Source: Hyphomonadaceae bacterium ML37 (GTDB lineage Bacteria > Pseudomonadota > Alphaproteobacteria > Caulobacterales > Maricaulaceae). From it: a stretch of DNA of 64,000 nucleotides. The stretch is taken from contig CP091241.1 of NCBI GenBank assembly GCA_027627685.1, forward strand, positions 953,149-1,017,148, read 5' to 3'. The notes beneath the pieces were generated by a model. That model did not search any database. It saw only the letters and a list, made by a program, of their open reading frames with translations, and had not been told where the DNA came from. Shown here piece after piece: positions 38,759 to 45,588 of this stretch. Numbering within the stretch: the first letter of the stretch is position 1; the number at the start of each line of letters is the position of its first letter. A program made the translations under genes and the position numbers.

Positions 38759-39110
38759 GTTCGACCTCTTTCTTGCGCTGGCGCGCGAGCGCCATGTCTT
38801 GGTCGGGCGTCGTGCGGGTCTTCTTGATGAAGCCATGCAGCGCGACGATCACGCCCTGATGGAAACACAGCAGCACCCGGGAAATTGTCCGGCTCGGCAA
38901 GTGAGTGCGCACTTCCCAGAGCCTGTCCTTCATCGCCCGGCAAAGTGGCATGCCGACCGGCCATCGGTATTGGACACGCTGAAGGTCGGCGCCGATCGCC
39001 AGCCGGTCATCGCGATCCATGTCCTTCAACCAGTCCCGCACCGGCTCATTTCCGGCAGCCGTTCGGTAAAACACGAGCGGGATTTTCGGTATCTGCTCGG
39101 GGTCGCTCAC
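38751..39110 (-). CDS. Type II toxin, RelE/HigB superfamily (Gp49-like)
   Basis: The product is 119 aa. It starts at GTG 39110, supported by AAGGT 6 bases before it. The sequence shows the Gp49/HigB pattern: PLVFYRTAAGNEPVRDWLKD, then LCRAMKDRLWEVRTHLPSRT, ISRVLLCFHQGVIVALHGFI and KKTRTTPDQDMALARQRKKE. Family members are ribosome-dependent mRNA endonucleases; the FIKKT stretch and basic C-terminus are typical. A dyad 13 bases upstream is a likely operator. Confidence 0.88.
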   Translation of the reverse strand: MSDPEQIPKIPLVFYRTAAGNEPVRDWLKDMDRDDRLAIGADLQRVQYRWPVGMPLCRAMKDRLWEVRTHLPSRTISRVLLCFHQGVIVALHGFIKKTRTTPDQDMALARQRKKEVEHG

Positions 39111-39122
39111 TTATGCACCTTA

Positions 39123-39142
39123 TATGGCGCCACTGCACCATA
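39123..39142 (-). promoter_or_regulatory. Candidate operator of the HigBA-like operon
   Basis: TATGGCGC (39123-39130) and GCACCATA (39135-39142) pair in 7 of 8 positions around a 4-base centre. The dyad is 13 bases upstream of the toxin start, where TA antitoxins usually bind. A TATAAG-like element lies between it and the start codon. Confidence 0.4.
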
Positions 39143-39243
39143 AAAAGAGCCGCATGGCAAGAGTCAGATGAGGCGCCAGAAGGCGCGAGCCCTAACATAA
39201 CCCGAACCCATCCGGGTTCGCACCCGGCTTCGCCGAGGCGAGA

Positions 39244-39469
39244 GCGCGACCGCGCGCCCGCAGCTTTAGCGAGGACGCGAACGCCCGGAGCGAGGGGGGA
39301 CAAAGTTACCGGGGCGAAGCCCCGCAAGCGCGACCGCGCGCCCGCAGCTTTAGCGAGGACCGGCCGAGCGGAGCGAGGGAAGACAAAGTTACCGGGGCGA
39401 AGCCCCGCAAGCGCGACCGCGCGCCCGCAGCTTTAGCGAGGACCGACCGAGCGGAGCGAGGGAGGACAG
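39244..39469. repeat. 83-bp tandem repeat, 2.7 copies
   Basis: Units start at 39244, 39328 and 39411, each beginning GCGCGACCGCGCGCCCGCAG; spacing is 84 and 83 bases, and the third copy is cut at about 39469, six bases before tRNA-Leu. Each full unit contains CGGGGCGAAGCCCCG, a hairpin with a GAA loop (UUCG-like on the other strand), and GAGCGGAGCGAGGGAAGACA. No reading frame is credible. The array fills the space between tRNA-Leu and the toxin promoter. Confidence 0.9.
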
Positions 39470-39474
39470 AAAAA

Positions 39475-39563
39475 TGGTGCGGGCGGCCGGAATCGAACCG
39501 GCACGGAGGTTGCCCTCCAACGGATTTTAAGTCCGGTGCGTCTACCAGTTCCGCCACGCCCGC
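39475..39563 (-). tRNA. tRNA-Leu (anticodon TAA)
   Basis: On the minus strand a class II tRNA of 89 nt including encoded CCA is seen. Acceptor arms GCGGGCG/CGCCCGC, discriminator A, anticodon stem CCGGA with loop CTTAAAA (TAA), a long variable arm (TTGGAGGGCAACCTCC region) and T arm with GGTTCGATTCC. The long variable arm and TAA anticodon identify leucine. Confidence 0.96.
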
Positions 39564-39709
39564 CTGGGTTCATTCGATAGCCGTCCGGCCGGGCCAAGCC
39601 AAGAGGGGCGGGCGGTTATGGCGGGTGTGCGCGATTCGTCTGGCGGGCGAAGCGGGCTGGCGTTAGCATCGTGTCAAGAGAACCGGCAGCAGCGAGCGCG
39701 TGCGGCTTC

Positions 39710-40453
39710 ATGAGTGCATCTGATCCTCAGTCTGATCCCCGGCCTGATCCCCGATCCGTGGCCGAGTCTGCTTCGCCAACGCAGCCGCATTATCACGGCC
39801 ATCGCGACCGGCTGCGCGCGCGCTTCGTCGAGACGGGCGGGGAGGGGCTGGCCGATTACGAGCTGTTGGAACTGGCCCTGTTCCGCTCCATCCCGCGCCG
39901 CGATGTGAAGCCCCTTGCCAAGGCTTTGCTCGCGCGGTTTGGCGATACAGCACGGGTGTGCGCGGCGCGGGTGGAGCAGCTGACCGAGGTGCGGGGCGTG
40001 TCTGAGAAAACGGCGCTGGATCTCAAGCTCATTCAGGTGCTGGCGGTGCGCATGGCGCGCGAGCAGGTGACGGGCCGGCCTGTCATATCTTCCTGGTCGG
40101 CTTTGCTGGACTATCTGCGCGCGGCGCTGGCCCATGCCACCACGGAAGAGTTCCGGGTGCTGTTCCTGGACAAGAAAAACCGGCTGGTGGCGGACGAGTT
40201 CCAGGCGCGCGGCACGGTGGATCACGCCCCGGTCTATCCGCGTGAGATTGTGAAGCGGGCGCTGTCGCTGGATTCCAGCGCCATCATCCTGGTGCACAAC
40301 CATCCCAGCGGCGATCCCACGCCCTCGCGCGCCGATATCGAGATGACAAAGCGCATTTGCGAGGCCGGCAAGCCGTTCGACATCGTGGTCCACGATCACA
40401 TCGTGGTCGGGCGCGAACGCACAGCCAGCTTCAAGGCGCTGGGTCTGCTGTAG
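39710..40453 (+). CDS. radC: RadC family JAB-domain protein
   Basis: The product is about 247 aa from ATG 39710; GTG 39671 is in frame, and neither has a clear ribosome binding site. The N-terminal helix-hairpin-helix part reads YELLELALFRSIPRRDVKPL and GDTARVCAARVEQLTEVRGV. The C-terminal MPN/JAMM metal site is IILVHNHPSGDPTPSRADIE (H196, H198, D209 region). The family's role in DNA repair was revised and remains unclear. It converges with, and overlaps by 23 bases, the antiporter gene. Confidence 0.94.
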   Translation: MSASDPQSDPRPDPRSVAESASPTQPHYHGHRDRLRARFVETGGEGLADYELLELALFRSIPRRDVKPLAKALLARFGDTARVCAARVEQLTEVRGVSEKTALDLKLIQVLAVRMAREQVTGRPVISSWSALLDYLRAALAHATTEEFRVLFLDKKNRLVADEFQARGTVDHAPVYPREIVKRALSLDSSAIILVHNHPSGDPTPSRADIEMTKRICEAGKPFDIVVHDHIVVGRERTASFKALGLL

Positions 40454-42140
40454 CCAGCATCGGCGCAGGGCGGGCGGCGGAATGGGCTTCATGCACTTCG
40501 GCGAGCCAGCGGGCGATACCTGACTCCTCAACCCCCGCGAAGCGCAGCACCGCCACGGCGAAATCCACGCCTTCGGGCTGGCCGCGGGTAATGATGGCGA
40601 TCATGCCCAGCGCTTCATGGGCGGCTTTTTCTTCCAGCGTGCGCACCGCGACGATGCGCTGAAGGTCCGGATAGGTGGCGTTGATGAAGGGTGTAATCTC
40701 CTTGGAAATCTCATAGCGCGACTGGCCCAGCACCAGCGCGCGGGCGCGCGTGACGCCCACGGCGGTCATCAGGCGGACATCGCTGGGATCGCCGAAGGTC
40801 ATGTCATAACCGTCGGCGGTGGCGGCCAGGAAGCGCTCGGCGTCGAACTCCACCGCCACGAAGGGGATGTTGAAGCGGGTCAGCGCATCCATGGCCATCC
40901 GCCCGGCCGGGGTGGCGGCGAAGACCAGGATCGGGGGCCGGGCGTCCGGATCAACGGACGGCGTGGACGGGGCGGCTTTGGCCTGGGCCAGCTTGCGCGC
41001 CAGCTTCATGCCCAGCGCCGTCCAGGCGGGCGTCAGGGCCAGCGAAATGGCGCTGGCGGCCACCAGCACGCCCGCCGCCTGAGATCCCAGCGCGCTGGCG
41101 ATGGAGGGCAGGGCCAGCAGGACCAGGCCGAACTCCGAGCCCTGCGCGGTGACGAAGGCGAGCTGGGCAGCGCCGGGGCGGCTCCAGCCTGAGGCCAGCG
41201 CCGCGATGAAGGTGAGGATGGTTTTGCCCAGCATCAGCCCGGCTATGGCCAGCGCGATCCAGGGCGCCTGGGCGGCCATTTCGCGCCAGTCGAGGCCCAT
41301 GCCGACCGTGATGAAGAAGAAGCCCAGCAGCAGCGCGCCGAACGGCCGCGCCTCGGTCTTCACCACCGTGCGGTAGGGCGTCTCGGCGACGATGACGCCC
41401 GCCAGAAACGCGCCCAGCGTCAACGACAGGCCCAGCGCGCCTGTGGCCGCGGCGGTGGCGAGCACCAGCAGGAGCGCGGCGGCGGTGAACACTTCGGCCA
41501 TGTTGGCGCGCGCCAGCAGGGCCAGCGCCGGGCGTGCCGCGAAGCGTCCGATGACGACGGCGGCGAGCGCCGCCGCGAACGCCTTGGCGCCGGCCTCGGC
41601 CAGCGCCCATCCCAGCGGGCCGGACCCGTCCAGAGACACCGCGAACACAAGAAGGAAAATGCCCGCGACGTCCTGAAACACCAGAAGCGCTGTGGAGGAG
41701 CGGCCCAGCGGGCAGGTGGCGATGCCCCGCTCGGCCAGCGTCGCCGTCACCACCGCGGTGGCCGAGATGCCCGCGCCCAGCCCGACCACCAGCGCCATGG
41801 GCCAGTCCAGCCCGAACAGGCGGGCCGCCAGCGTGAACCCGGCGCCGCAAATCACCATCTGCAGCGGACCCAGGACCGCCAGATCCCGTCCACTCTCACG
41901 CACGGTGCGCGAGGAGAACCCCAGCCCGATCTCGAACAGCAGGAACACCACGCCGAGCTGGGCCAGCAGGGCTGTGGTGGCGTTGAGCGGGGCGAGGCCC
42001 AGCGCGTTGGGTCCGATCAGCACGCCCGCCGCGATGAACGCCACGATGGGCGACAGTTTCAGGGCGCGCGCGATCAGGATGCACGCCAGCCCCACCGCCA
42101 GAAGCGTCACGGCCGGCAAGATGGCGAGGGCGTCGGACAT
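40431..42140 (-). CDS. CPA2 family cation:proton antiporter with RCK-like domain (KefB/KefC type)
   Basis: The product is 569 aa. Residues 1 to about 385 hold 12-13 membrane helices, with the CPA2 stretches IGPNALGLAPL, FEIGLGFS and GAGISATAVVTATLAERG, and GAFLAGVIVAETPYRTVV. Residues about 400-520 form a TrkA-N/RCK Rossmann domain (PPILVFAATPAGRMAMDAL). The glycine motif GxGxxG is replaced by ATPAGR, so nucleotide binding may be altered. The family exports K+ or Na+ for H+, for pH or electrophile protection. Confidence 0.9.
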   Translation of the reverse strand: MSDALAILPAVTLLAVGLACILIARALKLSPIVAFIAAGVLIGPNALGLAPLNATTALLAQLGVVFLLFEIGLGFSSRTVRESGRDLAVLGPLQMVICGAGFTLAARLFGLDWPMALVVGLGAGISATAVVTATLAERGIATCPLGRSSTALLVFQDVAGIFLLVFAVSLDGSGPLGWALAEAGAKAFAAALAAVVIGRFAARPALALLARANMAEVFTAAALLLVLATAAATGALGLSLTLGAFLAGVIVAETPYRTVVKTEARPFGALLLGFFFITVGMGLDWREMAAQAPWIALAIAGLMLGKTILTFIAALASGWSRPGAAQLAFVTAQGSEFGLVLLALPSIASALGSQAAGVLVAASAISLALTPAWTALGMKLARKLAQAKAAPSTPSVDPDARPPILVFAATPAGRMAMDALTRFNIPFVAVEFDAERFLAATADGYDMTFGDPSDVRLMTAVGVTRARALVLGQSRYEISKEITPFINATYPDLQRIVAVRTLEEKAAHEALGMIAIITRGQPEGVDFAVAVLRFAGVEESGIARWLAEVHEAHSAARPAPMLATADPAP

Positions 42141-42249
42141 TATGGGAGCGTGAATTGAGGGGTGGAGCGGGGCGGGTCTGTGTAAACATAGCCGCGCCAG
42201 CGCGCCCGCGCCATTGCCGTTCGGCGCTGGCGGCGCTACATGCCCGCTG

Positions 42250-42714
42250 ATGACCGATGCACGATATGAAAAGCTTGAACAGCTGGGCTCGACCGGCGCC
42301 GCGCCGCAGCGTCCCGAGGACGCCGTGCTGGAGCGGGTGGAGAACCCGGCGCAGGACAGCGATTACCTGATCCGTTTTGTGTGCCCGGAATTCACCTCGA
42401 TCTGCCCGGTGACCGGCCAGCCGGACTTTGCGCATATCGTGATCGACTATGCGCCTGCGCAATGGATCGTGGAATCGAAATCCCTGAAGCTGTTCTTTCA
42501 GAGCTTCCGCAATCACGGCGCCTTCCATGAAGCCTGCACCACCATGATCGGCAAGCGTCTGGTCGACGAGCTGAGCCCCAAATGGCTGCGTATTGGCGGC
42601 TACTGGTATCCGCGCGGCGGCATTCCCATCGACGTGTTCGCCCAGTGGGGCGAGGCGCCCAAGGGCCTGTGGATCCCCGATCAGGGCGTTGCGCCCTATC
42701 GCGGACGCGGCTGA
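42250..42714 (+). CDS. queF: NADPH-dependent 7-cyano-7-deazaguanine reductase
   Basis: The product is 154 aa from ATG 42250, the short unimodular (YkvM) type. The catalytic Cys52 lies in [20 protein letters not shown], and the QueF motif [20 protein letters not shown] follows. It reduces preQ0 to preQ1 in queuosine synthesis. No preQ1 riboswitch is recognisable upstream; the leader contains only GC-rich inverted repeats. It is divergent from the antiporter. Confidence 0.97.
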   Translation: MTDARYEKLEQLGSTGAAPQRPEDAVLERVENPAQDSDYLIRFVCPEFTSICPVTGQPDFAHIVIDYAPAQWIVESKSLKLFFQSFRNHGAFHEACTTMIGKRLVDELSPKWLRIGGYWYPRGGIPIDVFAQWGEAPKGLWIPDQGVAPYRGRG

Positions 42715-42740
42715 ACCCTCTCTCCTGCATGTGATAGGCA

Positions 42741-42817
42741 AACCTGATAAAAAGTCAGGTTGACATGACATATGCACATGTGTCAGGTTTACGTGACTTT
42801 TGGTCATGCGAACCTGA
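42741..42817 (+). promoter_or_regulatory. Symmetric operator array upstream of the membrane/XRE operon
   Basis: The 7-mer AACCTGA and its complement occur four times: 42741 (forward), 42755 (reverse), 42783 (reverse), 42811 (forward). Start-to-start spacings are 14, 28 and 28 bases. The first pair makes a 21-bp dyad. The second pair makes a 35-bp nested dyad with TGAC/GTCA arms inside. A TTGACA (42760-42765) overlaps the first dyad as a possible -35. The XRE protein at the end of the operon is the obvious candidate ligand. Confidence 0.65.
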
Positions 42818-42828
42818 TGGAGACAGGA

Positions 42829-42972
42829 ATGGTGGAACGATCCCGGGCGGTCGATGGATTATGGTGCGGGGCCCTGGCGCTGGCGGCTGTCGCGGCGGCG
42901 GGTGATCTGGTCCCCTGGATGACGGATATGGCCAGCCAGCTGGCGGCCCTGATGCAGGAGGCGCGCGCATGA
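42829..42972 (+). CDS. Small membrane protein, 47 aa, first gene of XRE operon
   Basis: The product is one hydrophobic helix (GLWCGALALAAVAAAGDLVP) with a basic N-terminus (MVERSR). ATG 42829 is chosen because GGAG lies 6 bases before it; ATG 42817 is in frame but overlaps the operator half-site and lacks a ribosome binding site. Its TGA overlaps the next ATG. I know no family for it. Its coupling to the next two genes is the main evidence that it is real. Confidence 0.65.
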   Translation: MVERSRAVDGLWCGALALAAVAAAGDLVPWMTDMASQLAALMQEARA

Positions 42973-43355
42973 CCCCGGCCGCCAAACGCTACACTGTGCG
43001 GTTTCTGTCCCTGATGGCGGGCTACGCACTGGCGGTGATAGGGGCGACCCTTGTGCTGCGCCACATGGATCCGTCCGGCCCGGTGCGGGTGATTCTCGCC
43101 CTGATCCCGGTGATCCCGGCCCTGCTGGCCTTGCGCGAGTTTGTGATCTTCCTGCGGGCCATGGACGAGGTGCAGGCGCGCATCCATGCCGAATCAATCC
43201 TCATCGCGGCGGGCGTGGTCAGCTTCGCGGCGTTCAGCTGGGGCTTTCTGGAAAGCTGGGCCGATGCGCCGGCGATCCCGGTCATCTATGTCCTCCCGGC
43301 CATGGCGCTGGTCTGGGGCGTGGTCGTGCCCTTCGTATCGAGGCGCTTCAAATGA
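42969..43355 (+). CDS. Membrane protein with four helices, XRE operon
   Basis: The product is 128 aa with four hydrophobic segments (residues about 12-28, 38-56, 75-92, 97-118), a short acidic/amphipathic linker MDEVQARIHAES between helices 2 and 3, and a basic C-terminus (SRRFK). It resembles the small membrane proteins (DUF2178-like) that are encoded with short Cro/XRE regulators in many bacteria. ATGA overlaps join it to the genes on both sides. Its function is unknown. Confidence 0.85.
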   Translation: MTPAAKRYTVRFLSLMAGYALAVIGATLVLRHMDPSGPVRVILALIPVIPALLALREFVIFLRAMDEVQARIHAESILIAAGVVSFAAFSWGFLESWADAPAIPVIYVLPAMALVWGVVVPFVSRRFK

Positions 43356-43546
43356 AGAACCGCATCCATGTGCTGCGCGCCGAGCGGCGCTGGAGCCAAG
43401 CGGAGCTGGGCGAGCGGGTTGGCGTGTCCAGGCAGGCGATCAATGCGGTGGAGACGGGCAAGCACGACCCCTCGCTCAGCCTCGCCTTCAAGCTCGCCGA
43501 GGTGTTTGACACGCGCATCGAGGACGTGTTCGACCCCAAGGGCTGA
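43352..43546 (+). CDS. Short XRE family transcriptional regulator
   Basis: The product is 64 aa, almost only a helix-turn-helix: MKNRIHVLRAERRWSQAELG, then ERVGVSRQAINAVETGKHDP and SLSLAFKLAEVFDTRIEDVF. This is the compact Cro/YozG-like class that normally represses its own operon. It is the third gene of the coupled trio and overlaps the membrane protein by 4 bases. The operator array at 42741-42817 fits autoregulation. Confidence 0.92.
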   Translation: MKNRIHVLRAERRWSQAELGERVGVSRQAINAVETGKHDPSLSLAFKLAEVFDTRIEDVFDPKG

Positions 43547-43563
43547 GCCGGTTCTGGCCTGAA

Positions 43564-43618
43564 CGGCGCGTTCATCTGTCCCAACGGCGAGTGAACGCGC
43601 CGCTCTGTGTGCGTTCAC
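43564..43618. promoter_or_regulatory. Overlapping inverted repeats upstream of the curlin gene
   Basis: CGGCGCGTTCA (43564-43574) pairs with TGAACGCGCCG (43592-43602), 11 bp with a 17-base loop. GTGAACGC (43591-43598) also pairs with GCGTTCAC (43611-43618), 8 bp with a 12-base spacer. The middle arm is shared, so the two foldings exclude each other. This may be the terminator of the XRE operon, an operator of the curlin gene, or both; no T tract follows. Confidence 0.45.
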
Positions 43619-43690
43619 CCTCGATCCTTCAGTCTCCTCATCACTGGCGGGCGACACCGCCGCCGGGATGAAACCAGAGGAGACTACGCC

Positions 43691-44203
43691 ATGTTCAAGA
43701 AATTCATGCTGGCCACGGGCCTCAGCCTGACCATGCTCGCCGGCACCGTGTCGGCGGCGGAAGCCCAGCAGCGCAACCGCGTCAACATCAACCAGGCCGG
43801 CTACGCCAACGAGCTGTCGGCGCGCCAGGTTGGCCCGCAGAACCGGCTCTATATCGATCAGCGCGGCGCCTATAACTACGTCCAGACCATCCAGGACGGT
43901 TCGCGCAACGGCGTGACTGTGGGTCAGGCCGGGCGCGCCAACAACGCCTATGCCGACCAGCTGGGCCGCAACAACACCGCCGTGATCGGCCAGGACGGCG
44001 GCTATAACAGCGCCGGCGCCATTCAGACCGGCCGCAACAACACGGTCGGCGTCGCCCAGATGGGCTATGGCCACAGCGCCTCGACCAATCAGACCGGCGC
44101 GAACAACTCGCTGGGCGTGATCCAGGTCGGCTCCGGCCAGCGCGCCAATGTGCGCCAGTCCGGCAACGGCAATGTCGCCCTGGTGATCCAGGGCAGCCAC
44201 TAA
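43691..44203 (+). CDS. Curli-like amyloid subunit (curlin repeats)
   Basis: The product is 170 aa with a signal peptide (residues 1-25, ending EAQQ). The mature part is 12 uninterrupted units of 11 residues, pattern Q-x-G-x-x-N-x5: QAGYAN, QVGPQN, QRGAYN, QDGSRN, QAGRAN, QLGRNN, QDGGYN, QTGRNN, QMGYGH, QTGANN, QVGSGQ, QSGNGN. That equals six 22-residue curlin repeats, one more than E. coli CsgA. Such proteins are exported through CsgG and polymerise into functional amyloid. AGAGGAG precedes the ATG. No csgG, csgE or csgF lies in the window. A CsgH-like gene follows. Confidence 0.9.
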   Translation: MFKKFMLATGLSLTMLAGTVSAAEAQQRNRVNINQAGYANELSARQVGPQNRLYIDQRGAYNYVQTIQDGSRNGVTVGQAGRANNAYADQLGRNNTAVIGQDGGYNSAGAIQTGRNNTVGVAQMGYGHSASTNQTGANNSLGVIQVGSGQRANVRQSGNGNVALVIQGSH

Positions 44204-44252
44204 CGGGGACGGCCAAGACCCGCACCGGGTTCTGGTTCCCCGCCCGCGGCAA

Positions 44253-44279
44253 GGGACGGGCGCATGACGCGCCCGTCCC
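44253..44279 (+). terminator. Strong hairpin between curlin and CsgH-like genes
   Basis: GGGACGGGCGC (44253-44263) and GCGCCCGTCCC (44269-44279) form a perfect 11-bp GC stem with a 5-base loop. No T tract follows, so full termination is doubtful. It could attenuate readthrough or protect the 3' end of the curlin message, giving excess subunit over chaperone. Confidence 0.5.
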
Positions 44280-44315
44280 GGCCCCGCCGGTTCTCGATCA
44301 CAAAGGAGATCGATC

Positions 44316-44807
44316 ATGACCGCATCCAAGTTCAAATCCGCCCTGATGCTCGCCGCCGGCGCTGCATCAGCACTGGCCCTGGCGGGCGGCGCCAGCGCCC
44401 AGTCCGCCGATCCGTGCTGGCTGGAAGTCGGGACCGGCCGCTCCCATGGCGTGCTGCAGGCCTATGCAGCCCCGCGCCTGGCCGGCTCGTTCGAGCTGAC
44501 CGTGCGTCAGGACGGCGGCAATGGCGATCTGCTGGTGGACCAGTCGGGCAATTTCTCGCCCTATAACTACTGGCCGACCAATCTGTCGCGCGTCGTTGTC
44601 GGCGCCACCGGACTGCGTCCGCACCAGGCCAATTTCTGGCGCAATGCGTGGGCCGCCCAGCCGGGCACGACCATCATCGCCAGCTCCGGCGATCGCCGCG
44701 CGGCGCCGGGCGCCCTGCCTGCCGAAGCGTACGGCTTCCGCGCCGATCTGCGGGTGTACGACCACAATGGCCGCCTGATCTGCCGCCGGACCGAGCAATG
44801 GCTGTAG
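44316..44807 (+). CDS. CsgH-like curli assembly/inhibitor protein (tentative)
   Basis: The product is 163 aa with a signal peptide (residues 1-29, ending GGASAQ). The core AGSFELTVRQDGGNGDLLVD with QSGNF resembles the CsgH pattern, in which a beta-sandwich carries a strand mimicking curlin and keeps subunits from polymerising in the periplasm. CsgH of alphaproteobacteria is shorter; this one has about 60 extra C-terminal residues (DLRVYDHNGRLICRRTEQWL). Two Cys (in DPCWLEV and LICRR) may bond. The gene follows the curlin gene, which supports the call. Alternative: a diverged CsgB-like protein. Confidence 0.6.
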   Translation: MTASKFKSALMLAAGAASALALAGGASAQSADPCWLEVGTGRSHGVLQAYAAPRLAGSFELTVRQDGGNGDLLVDQSGNFSPYNYWPTNLSRVVVGATGLRPHQANFWRNAWAAQPGTTIIASSGDRRAAPGALPAEAYGFRADLRVYDHNGRLICRRTEQWL

Positions 44808-44874
44808 GGCTGAACGCTCTTTCAGTCACGATCTGGAGGTCGCCGTGACCCGACCCATATGCCAAGGCCCCTGT

Positions 44875-44905
44875 GCTGGCGGCGTTCGATATGAGCGCCG
44901 CCAGC
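44875..44905. terminator. Hairpin between convergent genes
   Basis: GCTGGCGGCG (44875-44884) pairs perfectly with CGCCGCCAGC (44896-44905) around an 11-base loop. It sits between the CsgH-like stop and directly next to the LOG gene stop (44907). Neither side has a clear T run, so the termination role is inferred from its position. Confidence 0.5.
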
Positions 44906-44906
44906 G

Positions 44907-45440
44907 CTATTGAGGGTTCAGCGCGGCGAGGGCTGACGCCGGATCCGGGTGAAAGCTCAGCGCGTCCAGCAAGCCCGCATCGGCGAAGCCGCTTGCGGCC
45001 ACATGGTTCAGCAGCACTTCCAGCGGCGCCCAGAACCCGGTCCCCACAAACGCCGCAGGCTTCAAATGCATCCCGTTCTGGCGCTGAACGATCATGTCAA
45101 AGACTTCTTCCAGCGTGCCCGCGCCGCCCGGCAGGATCAGAAATGCATCCGCCTCGGCCGCCATCATCGCCTTGCGTGAGGCCAGGGTGGCTGTAATGCG
45201 CAGCTCTACGCCCTCCTGAGCGCCCTCCGAGGGGATCAGAAATTCGGGGATGACGCCCAGAACCGGTCCGCCTCCGGCCAGCGCCGCGCGCGCCGCTTCG
45301 CCCATCAGCCCGGTCTGCGCGCCGCCATAAACCAGGCGCAGCCCTGCGCGGGCCACGGCCTGACCGGTCTCGCGCGCCATGGCGGCGAAGGCCGGGTCGT
45401 GACCTGCGCCTGAACCGCAATACAGGCAGATACTCCGCAT
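44907..45440 (-). CDS. LOG family protein (cytokinin riboside 5'-monophosphate phosphoribohydrolase type)
   Basis: The product is 177 aa from ATG 45440 (MRSICLYCGSGAGHDPAF). The lysine-decarboxylase-like fold is shown by RLVYGGAQTGLMGEAA and the active motif PGGAGTLEEVFDMI (PGGxGTxxE). LOG enzymes hydrolyse AMP and cytokinin nucleotides to base and ribose 5-phosphate; older annotations as lysine decarboxylase are wrong. The open frame continues upstream to 45794 but overlaps the divergent LysM gene and is not coding. Confidence 0.94.
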   Translation of the reverse strand: MRSICLYCGSGAGHDPAFAAMARETGQAVARAGLRLVYGGAQTGLMGEAARAALAGGGPVLGVIPEFLIPSEGAQEGVELRITATLASRKAMMAAEADAFLILPGGAGTLEEVFDMIVQRQNGMHLKPAAFVGTGFWAPLEVLLNHVAASGFADAGLLDALSFHPDPASALAALNPQ

Positions 45441-45588
45441 TTTCGCCTTATCCCCCTGCACACTGTCATGAAACGTCATGAATCGCGCGTTGAAACGCGC
45501 GCGGCGGCGGTCCAGCATTAGCAACAGGGCCGCTCTGGCGCGAGCCTTGCTTGTCGTCAGTTTCCTTCGTCCTGCCAGGAGTCGGCAC

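Noticed and set aside
39475-39563. tRNA-Leu as attachment site of an integrated island
   Set aside because: No duplicate of the tRNA 3' end and no integrase were found within the window.
42141-42249. preQ1 riboswitch upstream of queF
   Set aside because: Only GC-rich inverted repeats are seen; the short hairpin and A-rich tail of preQ1-I are missing.
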